A DNA stretch of 64,000 nucleotides, taken from Sphingobacteriales bacterium (GTDB lineage: Bacteria; Bacteroidota; Bacteroidia; Chitinophagales; UBA2359). The stretch spans positions 227,747-291,746 of the forward strand of contig JADJTG010000010.1 in NCBI GenBank assembly GCA_016711285.1, read 5' to 3'. The notes beneath the pieces were generated by a model. That model saw only the letters and a program-made list of their open reading frames with translations, ran no database searches and was not told where the DNA came from. The position numbers were made by a program, and so were the translations under genes. Within the stretch, counting starts at the first letter, position 1. The number at the start of each line of letters is the position of its first letter. Below are positions 55,164-64,000 of the stretch, piece after piece.

Positions 55164-58100
55164 TTAGTTCTGATTTTTTTTAAAATTTTCTGCTTGTTCA
55201 AATATCTCCACATACACTTCGTCTCTTTCTACTGGTGGATAGCCAAATTCGTCAAGTAATAGAATAAGCCCAACTTTTAATGCTGATTTTATATCCTCTC
55301 GTTTGTTCCAATCGGGAAATTTAGCTTGTCCGTCCACTAAGTCTTTCACTGCTTTTGCAAGTTTAATCATTTTGTCGTCTGGATATTTGAAGTCGTATTT
55401 TATACAAAGTTCTTTCAAAATATCGTAAAATGCTTTTTCTTCAAAGTTGATTCCTAATGCATCACCTGCCGAAAATTCTTTGTGTACATCCCAAATTAAA
55501 TCGGTTAAAGCATTTGCCATTTCTTCATACACCTCACTTCTTAAAATATCCTTTTCATCTCTTTCATTATAACGTTCGACCAAAGATTGCATTTTTTTAG
55601 AAAAATCAACACCTTTTACTTTATTTACTTTCTTTAATTCTTTTATTACTTTGGTTAATAGTTGCTGCAATAATTTTATTTTAGTATTGGGTAATTTTAT
55701 TTTGTCAATTTTTGCCAAATAATCTTTGTCAAAAATATCCTGTTCCGATCCTTCTTCATTCCCCAATTTAAAAATTTCTTCAACGCCATCGCTTTCTAAA
55801 GCATTTTTAATCATTTCCCTTACTTTGGCATTCATCTGTGCCGTGTCAGGTGCATTACCTTTGGTAAGTTTGAAAACTATGGAACGAACTGCTAAATAAA
55901 AATGCGTATAATCTTTCTCCGATTGTGTTAGTTGCTCACTTCCTGCACAAATGTCGTAGGCTGCTTTGAGGTGTTTTACAAAACCCATAAATCGGGTTTC
56001 AATATCTTTGGTTTGTTGTGCAAATTCGGCAGCTAAATTCAAAGTGTTTAATTGCTCCAATGCTGAACCGTTAAAATATTTTGTATTATCAAAAGTGTGA
56101 AACAATTTGGCTAATAAATCTAAATGATTTCTTACAATTATTAACGATTCTGCAATGTCTTCAAAATTGTCTTCATCGCCTTTGTTATATCTCGCCAAGG
56201 CAAGATTCATTTGTTTTTTTATGCCAATATAATCAACTACCAATCCTTTATTTTTTCCTTCAAATTTTCGGTTTACTCTCGATATGGTTTGTATTAAATT
56301 GTGCTGTTGAATAGGTTTGTCGATATAAATGCTGTCTAAAAATGGTACATCAAAACCTGTCAGCCACATATCTACTACAATGGCTATTTTAAAATTTGAT
56401 TTTTCGTTTTTAAACTGTCTATCCAATTCTTTGCGCTGGTCTTTTGTGCCTAATAAATTATAAAGCGTTTCTCCATCATCTTGCCCTCTGGTCATTATCA
56501 TTTTTAGGCGTTCAATTGGCTTTAATTCTCGTTTATCTTTTTCGGATAATTTTTCTTCATCTTTAGGGTCAGCCACTAGGGCAGCCCTTACCCATTCAGG
56601 TTTTATTTCAATTATATTTTTATACAATTCATAGGCTATTTCTCGGCTACTGCATACAAACATTGCTTTGCCTTTTACGGTCGCTCCTTCGGCAATTCTT
56701 TTTTCGTAGTGCGTTACAAAATCTTCTGCTACTGTTTTTAGTCTTTTTGGGTCGCCTAAAATAGCATTCATACTGGCTACTTCTTCTTTGCTTTTTTCTA
56801 TTTGATATTCGTTGGCTCCTGCTTCGGCTGCTTCTTCATAGTATTGCTCTATTTTTTCTAACTCGTCATTTTTTAAAGCCACTTTTGCTGCTCTGCCTTC
56901 ATACACTATTCTTACGGTGATTTCGTCTTTTACAGATTCTGTCATTGTGTAGGCATCTACTACTTTGCCAAATACATCAAGTGTTGCATCTATTGGCGTT
57001 CCTGTAAAACCTACAAAGGTGGCATTGGGCAAACTATCGTGTAGGTATTTTGCAAAGCCAAAAGTTTTGCTAACGCCTTTATCGGTTACTTTTATTTTTT
57101 GGTCAAGATTTACTTGGCTTCGGTGGGCTTCATCGCTAATGCAAATAATATTGGTGCGATCAGAAAGTAGTTTTGTGTCTTCTGTAAATTTGTGAATGGT
57201 AGTGAGAAAAACGCCACCACTTTGTCTGCCTTGTATCAGTTCTCTTAAATTATTTCTACTTTCTACACTTACAATGGTATTGTCGCCAATAAAATTTTTG
57301 GCATTGGTAAATTGCCCCGAAAGTTGGTCGTCCAAATCGGTTCTGTCGGTAATTAATACAATGGTTGGACTTTCAAAATATTCGCTCTTCATCAACAATC
57401 TGGTGAGGTATAGCATGGTAAAACTTTTGCCACAACCCGTTGCACCAAAGTAAGTACCACCTTTTCCATCGCCTTGAGGTTTTTGTGCCATCTTTATTGC
57501 TTCGTACAAAGTTCTGGCAGCATAGTATTGAGGATAGCGACAAACTATTTTTTCATTTTTCTTTGAGCTATCAGGTATGTAAATAAAATTGCGAATAATA
57601 TCTCTCAATCTGTTTTTATCAAACATACCTTGTATGAGGGTAAACATACTATCAATACCATCAACGTCTCTGGCAAGTCCTGCCACTCTACGCCAAGCAT
57701 AAAAAAAGTCGTAAGGTGCAAAAAACGAACCTGCTTTGTTGTTTACGCCATCGCTTATTACACAAAAAGCATTGTATTTAAATAATTCTGGAATATCTCG
57801 GTTGTATCTTACTGTTATTTGCTCATAAGCATTAAATACGGTTGCATCTTCTCTTATGGCACTTTTAAATTCAAATACTACCAAGGGCAAACCATTTATG
57901 TAAATGATACCATCGGGAATGCGCTTTTCGCTGCTTACAATTTCAAGCTGTGTTACAAATTTATAAATGTTGTTGTCAGTTAAATATTGCTATTCGGGTT
58001 CTGCCGCTATTGAAATTACTTCATCTTCACTAGGTTGGCGGTGTTTGTTTAAGCCTACATAATTGATAAGTTGAATGTAAATGTCTTTTTGGTTGCGGTC

Positions 58101-58385
58101 TTCTCGTTTGAGAATGAAACCGTCTGAAAGCATTTTTAAGAAGGTTTTATTGCTTTCATACAAATCGGAAGCGGAAAGCGATTTGAGTTGAAGAATAATA
58201 GATTTTACTTCCGATGTAGTAATGCCATTACTGGCATATTGATTCATTAAATAGGCTTGCAAATCTGATTCTATCAACACTTCATCGGACTTACGCACAA
58301 GGGTATTGCCTAATTGGTGGATAAAGCCTTGCTGCTGCAAAAGCTCTACAAAAGTTTGTTCTAATTTTACTTCGGTAAATTTCAT
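55164..58385 (-). pseudogene. hsdR: Type I restriction enzyme subunit R, interrupted by one in-frame TAG
   Basis: From the ATG at 58385 the frame encodes 131 residues up to a TAG at 57990-57992, then continues in the same frame to 55164 (1073 residues if bridged). Just after the stop lie the nuclease residues: 'IPDGIIYINGLPLVVFEFKSAI' (Asp and Glu-x-Lys). The motor domains follow with 'TYFGATGCGKSFTMLYL' (Walker A), 'CISDEAHRSQ' (DEAH) and 'FTGTPIDAT'. HsdR translocates DNA and cuts it at a distance when HsdS-HsdM meets an unmodified site. As read, restriction would be off unless the stop is bypassed or is an error. The start overlaps the transposase stop (ATGA). Confidence 0.85.
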
Positions 58386-58612
58386 AGTTTATAAAATTTA
58401 TCTTCTGTCCATTTGGTAGGATTGTTAATGATGTAGTCAGAAATTCGTTGGTACGATTGTTCATTGCGGATGATGTGTTCGTGATAATTGCGTTGCCACA
58501 ATTTTCCGTTAAATGGTATCCAACCCCAATTTTTTACCCCCCGAATATATTCCACCGTAACAATGGATTTAAACGCCCCAACCATATCACCAACGGTTTT
58601 GTTTTTTTGCGT

Positions 58613-58638
58613 AGGGGCAACCCCTTGTGGTTGCCCCT
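58613..58638 (+). repeat. REP element 1
   Basis: Palindrome AGGGGCAACC (58613-58622) with GGTTGCCCCT (58629-58638) and loop CCTTGT, preceded by GT to give the GTAGGGGC head. It lies inside the transposase coding region on one side of the 21-bp array. Confidence 0.75.
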
Positions 58639-58647
58639 TTTCTGTTT

Positions 58648-58858
58648 CGCCGTTGGGGGCGACCGTTTCGCCGTTGGGGGCGACCGTTTCGCCGTTGGGG
58701 GCGACCGTTTCGCCGTTGGGGGCGACCGTTTCGCCGTTGGGGGGCGACCGTTTCGCCGTTGGGGGCGACCGTTTCGCCGTTGGGGGCGACCGTTTCGCCG
58801 TTGGGGGCGACCGTTTCGCCGTTGGGGGACACCGTTTCGCCGTTGGGGGCGGCGACCA
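58648..58858. repeat. 21-bp tandem repeat array (ten units)
   Basis: Units start at 58648, 58669, 58690, 58711, 58732, 58754, 58775, 58796, 58817 and 58838; the spacing is 21 except for one 22-base step where a six-G run occurs. The unit encodes PNGETVA on the minus strand. The ninth unit is slightly diverged (GGGGGACACC). Confidence 0.92.
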
Positions 58859-58875
58859 CGAGGGTCGCCCCTACG
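58851..58875 (-). repeat. REP element 2
   Basis: Palindrome GGCGACC/GGTCGCC (58851-58857 with 58863-58869) followed by CCCTAC, that is a GTAGGGGC head on the minus strand. It faces REP 1 across the 21-bp array. Confidence 0.7.
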
Positions 58876-59172
58876 ATTTCTAATATGGCGTGGAAATGGT
58901 TGGGCATCACAATATATTCGTGTAATTGGATATTTGTAAAACGTTCGTGTAATTGGTTCCATTCGTTTTCAACCATCATACCCGCATCATTCAATATCAT
59001 TTCGCCTTTCACCACGCCCCCAAACAAACACGCCCTATCCTGACAACATATTGTTATAAAATACAAACCTGCTTGGCTGTATTCATATCCTTTTAATCGG
59101 ATAGAACGGCGGTGGTGAATGTTTGGGTTATATTGACTCATACTGTTTTCGTTTTTATCGTTGGGGCAACCG

Positions 59173-59199
59173 TTGGGGCAACCCTTGCGGTTGCCCTCA
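59173..59199 (+). repeat. REP element 3
   Basis: Palindrome GGGCAACC (59176-59183) with GGTTGCCC (59189-59196), loop CTTGC; a partial copy of the head (TTGGGGCAACCG) lies just before it. Located between the transposase start and hsdS. Confidence 0.7.
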
Positions 59200-59208
59200 T
59201 ACACGAAT

Positions 59209-59234
59209 GGGCGACCGCAAGGGTACGCCCTTAC
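59209..59234 (-). repeat. REP element 4, overlapping the hsdS stop codon
   Basis: Imperfect palindrome GGGCGACC (59209-59216) with GGGTACGCCC (59221-59230), followed by TTAC. On the minus strand the head reads GTAAGGGC and its TAA is the hsdS stop codon. Confidence 0.6.
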
Positions 59235-60377
59235 TGTACTGTTGCTAATTTGGAAAGTAGTAAGTTTTTAAGTTCGGATAGCTTTTGGTTTTCTAATGAT
59301 TTTATCCAAACTAAATTACTTATAGCAGATACTTTCTTTTCAAATTCTTCTAATAAAGTATTGGTAGAGATAGTAATAGGGTAATCACTTATTGTTACTC
59401 TGTCTATATTTGGGAATGTTGAACCAGTAACATCTTTGAGTAATTCATTCAAGTTGCATTTCATTAATTGGATTAAATAGTTTTGATATTTAGAACGAAT
59501 TGCACAAACCCCTCTTCCAATAGCATATCTGTCGTCTGCGATTACATTTTTGCCAACTGTGCTACCTCTTACGCAAAAAATCAAGTCGCCTTTTTCACAA
59601 TATTTTTTCGGTTCAGTTGTCCATTTTGTTTTTACTGTAAAATATTCTCCAAATTCAACTGGACCATTAATTAGAGCAACACCTTCAGCTGCTTCATTAT
59701 AACTCTCTCCTTCAGGAGATTGACCCATTATTATATTAGCAATATCAGATAGTGTTCCAACCCTCCACCCTTCCGGCAAATTCTCTAAATCAATTCCCTC
59801 CACAAACCACTGCTTATAAATAGCCTGTGCTGTTTCTTCGAGTTTTTGTATGAGTTGTTGGTTGATTTGTATTCGGTCTTGTATGGTGTTGTATTCTTTT
59901 ACGATTTCACGTTGTTTGGCTATGGGGGGGAACTGGAATTAAAGTTTCGCATAATTCTGTCCATTCGTATCCACCTCTAATAGCTGCATCACATTTGAAA
60001 GTTGCATACCTATCAAACTCTGGTCTGCGAAACCACATCATTAAATATTCAGGGTCTAGTTCTTTTTTGTCTTTTACTTCAAATACTGGATATGCAGGTG
60101 AAACTAAATTTGGTTCATCATCTAATTTTAAAACAACAGGTAATTTATTTACTCGAATGGGCGACATAAAATCACAAGCAAATTGATATTTTCTAATAAC
60201 TCTATACACCGACATATCAGGCCCAACAATATTAGAAGTTGTTTCTCTAAACTCCTTTGTCATACTCAAACCCAAAAGGCGTGTAACTTTCAAATCACGG
60301 TTTCGGTGTTCAACCTTTTGAATATAATCGCCAATTCGCTTATAATTTGATTTGGCTTCGCCGATTTTATAATTCAT
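59231..60377 (-). pseudogene. hsdS: Type I restriction specificity subunit, split at a seven-G run
   Basis: The ATG at 60377 overlaps the hsdM stop by 11 bases. The first frame encodes target recognition domain 1 (about 150 residues, ending 'WTELCETLIPVPP') and breaks at the run of seven Gs at 59924-59930 (Cs on the coding strand). With six, the frame continues 'IPVPPIAKQREIV' into the central conserved helices and then domain 2 ('LPEGWRVGTLSDIANIIMGQSP', 'TFPNIDRVTISDYPI') to 59231, for 381 residues in total. HsdS sets the bipartite recognition sequence and holds HsdM and HsdR. Runs like this in hsdS genes are known phase-variable switches; an error is the alternative. Confidence 0.88.
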
Positions 60378-61956
60378 AACCCAATTCTTTAAACACGGTT
60401 AGTAAATCATTTTTGCTTTGTGCTTCGGCTTTCAATAAGTCGGCAAATTCACCTTGAAGTTTCTTCATTTTTTCATCAAAGTCTATATTTTCATCTCGGT
60501 TTACAAACTCAATGTATTTGCTCGGCACCAACGAAAAATCCTTTTTGGCTACTTCATCAAACGAAGCGGAATAGCAGAACTCAGGAATATTTTGATATGG
60601 AAACCACAAGGGATTGTTCGTACTTTCTGATTGCCATTGGTGATAAGTGCTTGTAATTTTTAATATATCATCATCCGAAAACTGAGTGTATTTCTTTTCA
60701 AAGGGTTCGCCCAGTTGTCGTAAATCCATAAACAGAATTTCTTTTTCACGGTTACGGTAATGTCGGGGCGAATAATGATTCGCCCTTACCGCACTTACAT
60801 GTGCTTTTTTATTTTTATTCAAAATCCAAAGCGTAACACTAATGTCGGTGGTGTAAAACAAATTGCGTGGCAAAACTAAAATCGCTTCCACCAAATTATT
60901 TTCAATGAGTTTTCTGCGTATTTTATATTCTTCGCCACCGCCACTCAAAGCACCATTTGCCAATATAAAACCTGCTACACCATTATCGCTTAGTTTGCTC
61001 ACCATATTCAAAATCCAACCATAGTTGGCGTTGCTTTTTGGTGGCACATCATAACCAAGCCAACGTGGGTCATCTATCAACTCGTTTTCGCCTCTCCAAT
61101 CTTTTTGGTTAAAAGGCGGGTTTGCCATTATGTAATCAGCTTTCAGGTCTTTGTGTTGGTCGTCTGCAAAAGTATCGGCTGCTTTTTCGCCAAGGTTTCC
61201 GCTAATGCCTCGTATGGCAAGGTTCATTTTTGCCAGTTTATAAGTGGTGTTGGTGTATTCCTGTCCGTAAATAGAAATTTCTTTTTTGTTGCCGTGGTGT
61301 GCTTCAATAAACTTAATAGATTGCACAAACATACCGCCCGAACCACAAGCAGGGTCGTAGATAATGCCTTTGTATGGTTCTATCATTTCGGCAATGAGAT
61401 TTACAATGCTTTTGGGCGTATAAAATTCTCCTTTCCCTTTCCCTTCAGCCAATGCAAATTTAGAAAGAAAGTATTCATACACTTTGCCTACCACATCTTG
61501 TTTGGGGTCTTTGGTGGTATCAATATCGTTGATGGTATCCAGCAAAGAAGCCAATTTAGTAACATCTAATCCCAAACGAGAAAAGTAATTGTCGGGCAAA
61601 GCACCTTTCAGGGCTTTGTTATTTTTTTCAATGGTGTGCAAAGCGGTGTCAATAAGCAGGGGAATATCAGTTTGTTTTGATTTTTTTATAATGTAGCTCC
61701 ATCGGCTGGTTTTTTCTGAAAAAAACACATTGTTCATATTGTAGAATTCCGGTATTTCAATGTATTTCTCTTTGCCTTCGGCAATGAGTTTGGCTCGGTG
61801 GTCTTCAAACTTATCGCTGGCAAACTTTAAGAAAATCAGTCCTAATACCACGTGTTTGTATTCGGCTGGCTCTACGCTGCCTCTCAATTTATTGGCTGCT
61901 TCCCAAAGGGTCACTTCAATTGCTTTTTCTTTTTGTTCTTTCTTCTGTTTCGCCAT
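60367..61956 (-). CDS. hsdM: Type I restriction-modification methyltransferase subunit
   Basis: 529 residues, intact. N-terminal helical domain ('EVTLWEAANKLRGSVEPAEYKHVVLGLIFLKFASDKFE'-like pattern over residues 12-50), then the N6-adenine methylase core: SAM motif 'DPACGSGGMFVQS' near residue 200 and the catalytic 'MANPPFNQKDW' near 277 (NPPF). A C-terminal tail interacts with HsdS in known systems. Two HsdM and one HsdS form the methylase that protects the host DNA. It is the first gene of the operon hsdM-hsdS-RAYT-hsdR on the minus strand. Methylation also needs a working HsdS. Confidence 0.95.
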   Translation of the reverse strand: MAKQKKEQKEKAIEVTLWEAANKLRGSVEPAEYKHVVLGLIFLKFASDKFEDHRAKLIAEGKEKYIEIPEFYNMNNVFFSEKTSRWSYIIKKSKQTDIPLLIDTALHTIEKNNKALKGALPDNYFSRLGLDVTKLASLLDTINDIDTTKDPKQDVVGKVYEYFLSKFALAEGKGKGEFYTPKSIVNLIAEMIEPYKGIIYDPACGSGGMFVQSIKFIEAHHGNKKEISIYGQEYTNTTYKLAKMNLAIRGISGNLGEKAADTFADDQHKDLKADYIMANPPFNQKDWRGENELIDDPRWLGYDVPPKSNANYGWILNMVSKLSDNGVAGFILANGALSGGGEEYKIRRKLIENNLVEAILVLPRNLFYTTDISVTLWILNKNKKAHVSAVRANHYSPRHYRNREKEILFMDLRQLGEPFEKKYTQFSDDDILKITSTYHQWQSESTNNPLWFPYQNIPEFCYSASFDEVAKKDFSLVPSKYIEFVNRDENIDFDEKMKKLQGEFADLLKAEAQSKNDLLTVFKELGYEL

Positions 61957-62212
61957 ATATTTATTGGTCTGTCAGTTTTGTATTGATGTCATTTTAATCT
62001 TGTTGTCTGCCATTGTCCAACCCCGCATATCCGCAAAAATAATATAATTGCCCGCACTCACGGATATTTTATAATTATTTTTCTTAACACCGCTGGGTAC
62101 AAAATTTTTTTGAAAAAAAACATCACCCCCCATTCATATCATATATTCATTTTTCAGGGGCAACTCATTTCCTAGTGTATCAAAATATCGTTTTCTGTGT
62201 GCTGCTTTTTTT

Positions 62213-63555
62213 ATGGAAGCCATCTATATTTATTTGAAACCGGCGGCAATGGCGCAGACGACAACATCGTGTCGCTGGCACTGTATCAGGCGGCAACGCA
62301 CTGGGAGTGGGCGAGTTTGGTGCACCCCGAACAAAAACTTTCGTACCGACAGCAAAGTTATTTGGCTCTCAGTATGGAGCAGTTGCAGCAAGCTCCGCCT
62401 TTTTATGCCATCGCCAAAGATTTTCTGAACTTCATCGAAGGCAAAACGCTCATCGCTCACGATGCACAATTTGTATATAAAGTGTTGCGGCGTGCCTTTA
62501 AGCAGTTGGGATTTGTCTTTAAGCACGATTTTATATGCACACTCAAGGCTGCCCGCAGCAGCTATCCGCATTTGCCCTCTTATCAGTTGGAAGAACTGTG
62601 TACGCATTTCAAAATTCGTGTTGAGCATAAAAGCCGCTTGCTGCGCTATACGCACCAGATAGCCGCTTTGCACGAATACATAAAAATACCGCCGCCCCCT
62701 GCTGCTCCCGAATTAGCCGTACAGCCCGAAACTTTTCAGACTACACAACTTACCGCGTTTGCCCGAAGCGGCGGGGGTGTATTATTTGCTCAACAGCCGC
62801 AAAAAAATTATTTATGTGGGTAAAAGTTTAAATATCAAAACGCGGGTACAAACGCATCTGAATAATTGCGATACGGCTAAGGCTTTGCGTATGAAAGCCG
62901 AAATTGCAGCAGTGCGCTACGAAATAACGGGCAGCGAGTTGGCGGCTTTGCTGCTGGAATCGCACGAAATAAAATGCCTCAAACCGCTCTACAACCGCGC
63001 TCAAAGGCGCACCCGTTTTCCGTATTGCGTGGAGCATTTTATAAACGGCGAAAGCTACCATTGCCTGCGCGTTGTCCACAGCAGTCGCGCTGCACAAATG
63101 GTAGTGGCTACTTTTCAGTCGGTGGCGGCGGCAAAGCGACTTTGGAGCAGTGGACGCGCACCTATCAATTGTGCCAAAAAACTAAACGGTTTGTTTGATA
63201 CCAAAGGGGCGTGTTTTTATTATCAGATTAAGGAGTGCGCCGGTGCTTGTGTGGGCGAAGAGCCGACGGCGGATTATAATGTGCGGGTGGAGCAGCTATT
63301 GGAAAAGTTGGCAGTTTCGCGAGCCACATTTTTTGCTTTGATGTGGGTAGGCAGGTGGGCGAATATGCGGTGATATGGGTGAAAAACGGTGCGTATCAGG
63401 GTATCGGTTATTGTAGCCTGCCGCCACAACGCCGCTATATCAAGCGGATTTTGGAGCATATTGTGCATTATCCCACCAACCGCGACACGCAAGGTATTAT
63501 TCGTTCTTTTGTGGAGCGCAAAAAGTATTTAAAAATGCTGGTGTTGGATATGTAG
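62213..63555 (+). pseudogene. DEDD exonuclease / GIY-YIG nuclease fusion, at least three frameshifts
   Basis: Pieces in alternating frames add up to the Bacteroidota fusion of a DnaQ-like 3'-5' exonuclease and a UvrC-type GIY-YIG domain (about 447 residues when joined). Segment 1 (to about 62755) has 'ETGGNGADDNIVSLAL' and 'LIAHDAQFVYKVLRRAFKQLG', the Exo I and II regions, although the first Asp of the D-x-E motif reads Tyr. Segment 2 (about 62760-63335) has 'LPEAAGVYYLLNSRKKIIYVGKSLNIKTRV', the GIY-YIG core. Segment 3 (63340-63555) is the C-terminus. Shifts fall at about 62230, at the TTT 62758-62760 and at the TTT 63337-63339. This is decay or error. Confidence 0.75.
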
Positions 63556-63672
63556 GCAGTTGTGCATTACCGTTTAGTATACAGCACCTGATTATCAATT
63601 ATTTTATTACTTTAAAATATAAAATAATTTCTAACGAAATACTTAACAGAAAAAACATACTTGCACTTTTTT

Positions 63673-64000
63673 TTAATACAAATTAAAAAAAACAAAATTT
63701 TCAACGCAAACGCTGTTGTTGCGCACTCTGCTCAATAAGTTTATCAAGGCGCGAGCGGCGTGGTGCTTTCCTGTTTGGCACTCATCACCCAATACAAAAT
63801 TGTTTTTTATAGCTTGCAGCTTGTTTTTCAAAAAAACTCCCAAGCGGCGGTATGCTTCCGGAAATTCGGTTTCCAAATGTGGGTCGATGACAGGAATTTC
63901 TTTTTTTTTCGTAGGCGTAAATTTTTTGATTTTTCTTCTTTTCTTTTTTCAAAAGCAGCCCAGCCCGCAGTTTGCATTTTATCGGCGGCGGCAAGGGTTT
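63673..64000 (-). CDS. Partial gene, unknown (5' end outside window)
   Basis: An open frame on the minus strand runs from the window edge to a stop at 63673. It contains 'ADKMQTAGWAAFEKRKEEKIKKF', a Lys-rich linker, then 'IPVIDPHLETEFPEAYRRLGVFLKNKLQ'. The family was not recognised. In a second frame near the end, an alternative C-terminus 'RRSRLDKLIEQSAQQQRLR' stops at 63701, which looks more natural, so a frameshift near 63775 is possible. No function is proposed. Confidence 0.4.

Larger units (their letters stand above)
58382..59141 (-). pseudogene. REP-associated tyrosine transposase (RAYT, Y1 HUH family), repeat-expanded and frameshifted
   Basis: From the ATG at 59141 the frame shows the RAYT start 'RRSIRLKGYEYSQAGLYFITICC' and the HUH motif in 'YIVMPNHFHAILEIVGA' near residue 85. 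A 21-bp repeat then encodes 'PNGETVA' units; one unit has six Gs instead of five (58739-58744) and shifts the frame. With one G removed the frame runs on to 'KTVGDMVGAFKSIVTVEYIRG' and the catalytic Tyr region 'YQRISDYIINNPTKW', stopping at 58382, for 252 residues. RAYTs are single-copy HUH endonucleases that mobilise REP palindromes; REPs lie around and inside this gene. Its TGA overlaps the hsdR ATG. Confidence 0.82.

Noticed and set aside
58448..58939. Plus-strand repeat protein over the 21-bp array
   Set aside because: It is the antisense reading of the transposase repeats and has no start signal or homology.
1..64000. tRNA or rRNA genes
   Set aside because: No cloverleaf or conserved rRNA segment was found by eye; a covariance-model search would be needed to exclude them fully.

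Overview
The window looks like a chromosomal contig from a free-living member of the Bacteroidota. Evidence: Por/T9SS-type C-terminal sorting domains on secreted proteins, the Bacteroidota -7 promoter box TAnnTTTG ahead of many genes, general lack of Shine-Dalgarno sequences, the long two-domain form of IspG, a CXXXY-type CcmE, and Bacteroidota-style lipoproteins. A Saprospiria- or Chitinophagia-like lineage is possible but not established. No rRNA, tRNA or CRISPR array was recognised.

Layout. 1-9.5 kb: end of a glycosyltransferase, a T9SS-exported protein, ornithine aminotransferase, FtsX, an FAH-family hydrolase, a VWA lipoprotein, cytidylate kinase, an isoprenylcysteine-methyltransferase-like membrane protein and a periplasmic thioredoxin. 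9.6-15.4 kb: a glycan block with a DPM1/GtrB-like GT2, two tandem GT-C-like membrane proteins and a WbqC protein. 15.5-20.3 kb: cytochrome oxidase subunit III, an SDR, CcmE, topoisomerase III and dihydrofolate reductase. 20.4-20.8 kb: ten copies of a 43-bp non-coding tandem repeat. 20.9-30.5 kb: a DUF2167 protein, a secreted alpha-amylase, a dihaem lipoprotein, a lamin-tail protein, a PiT phosphate transporter, an MFS transporter and AroQ. 30.6-33.8 kb: an AT-rich accessory island with a large SMEK-like-domain gene broken by one in-frame TAA, next to a truncated secreted protein. 33.8-54.9 kb: mostly housekeeping (methyltransferase, TrmD, serine hydrolase, Mfd, Asd, an OmpA/coiled-coil pair, a glycosyltransferase, OsmC, Mpl, an LRR protein, IspG, acyl-CoA dehydrogenase, S21, DUF2892 protein, QueE). 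55.1-62.0 kb: a type I restriction-modification operon hsdM-hsdS-(REP-associated transposase)-hsdR. 62.2-64 kb: a multiply frameshifted exonuclease/GIY-YIG gene and a partial unknown gene.

The most interesting region is the type I restriction operon. A REP-associated tyrosine transposase (RAYT) with its own REP palindromes sits between hsdS and hsdR. Its stop codon overlaps the hsdR start (ATGA), its coding sequence has expanded by a 21-bp repeat bounded by inverted REPs, hsdS is split at a seven-G run, and hsdR carries one in-frame TAG. These could be phase-variation or decay states.

A caution runs through the whole window. One-base errors in short runs also break mfd, mpl, the PiT gene and the exonuclease/GIY-YIG gene, and there is a roughly 85-base near-pure G/T tract at 40.1 kb. 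Homopolymer sequencing or assembly error is therefore a serious alternative for every frameshift reported here.
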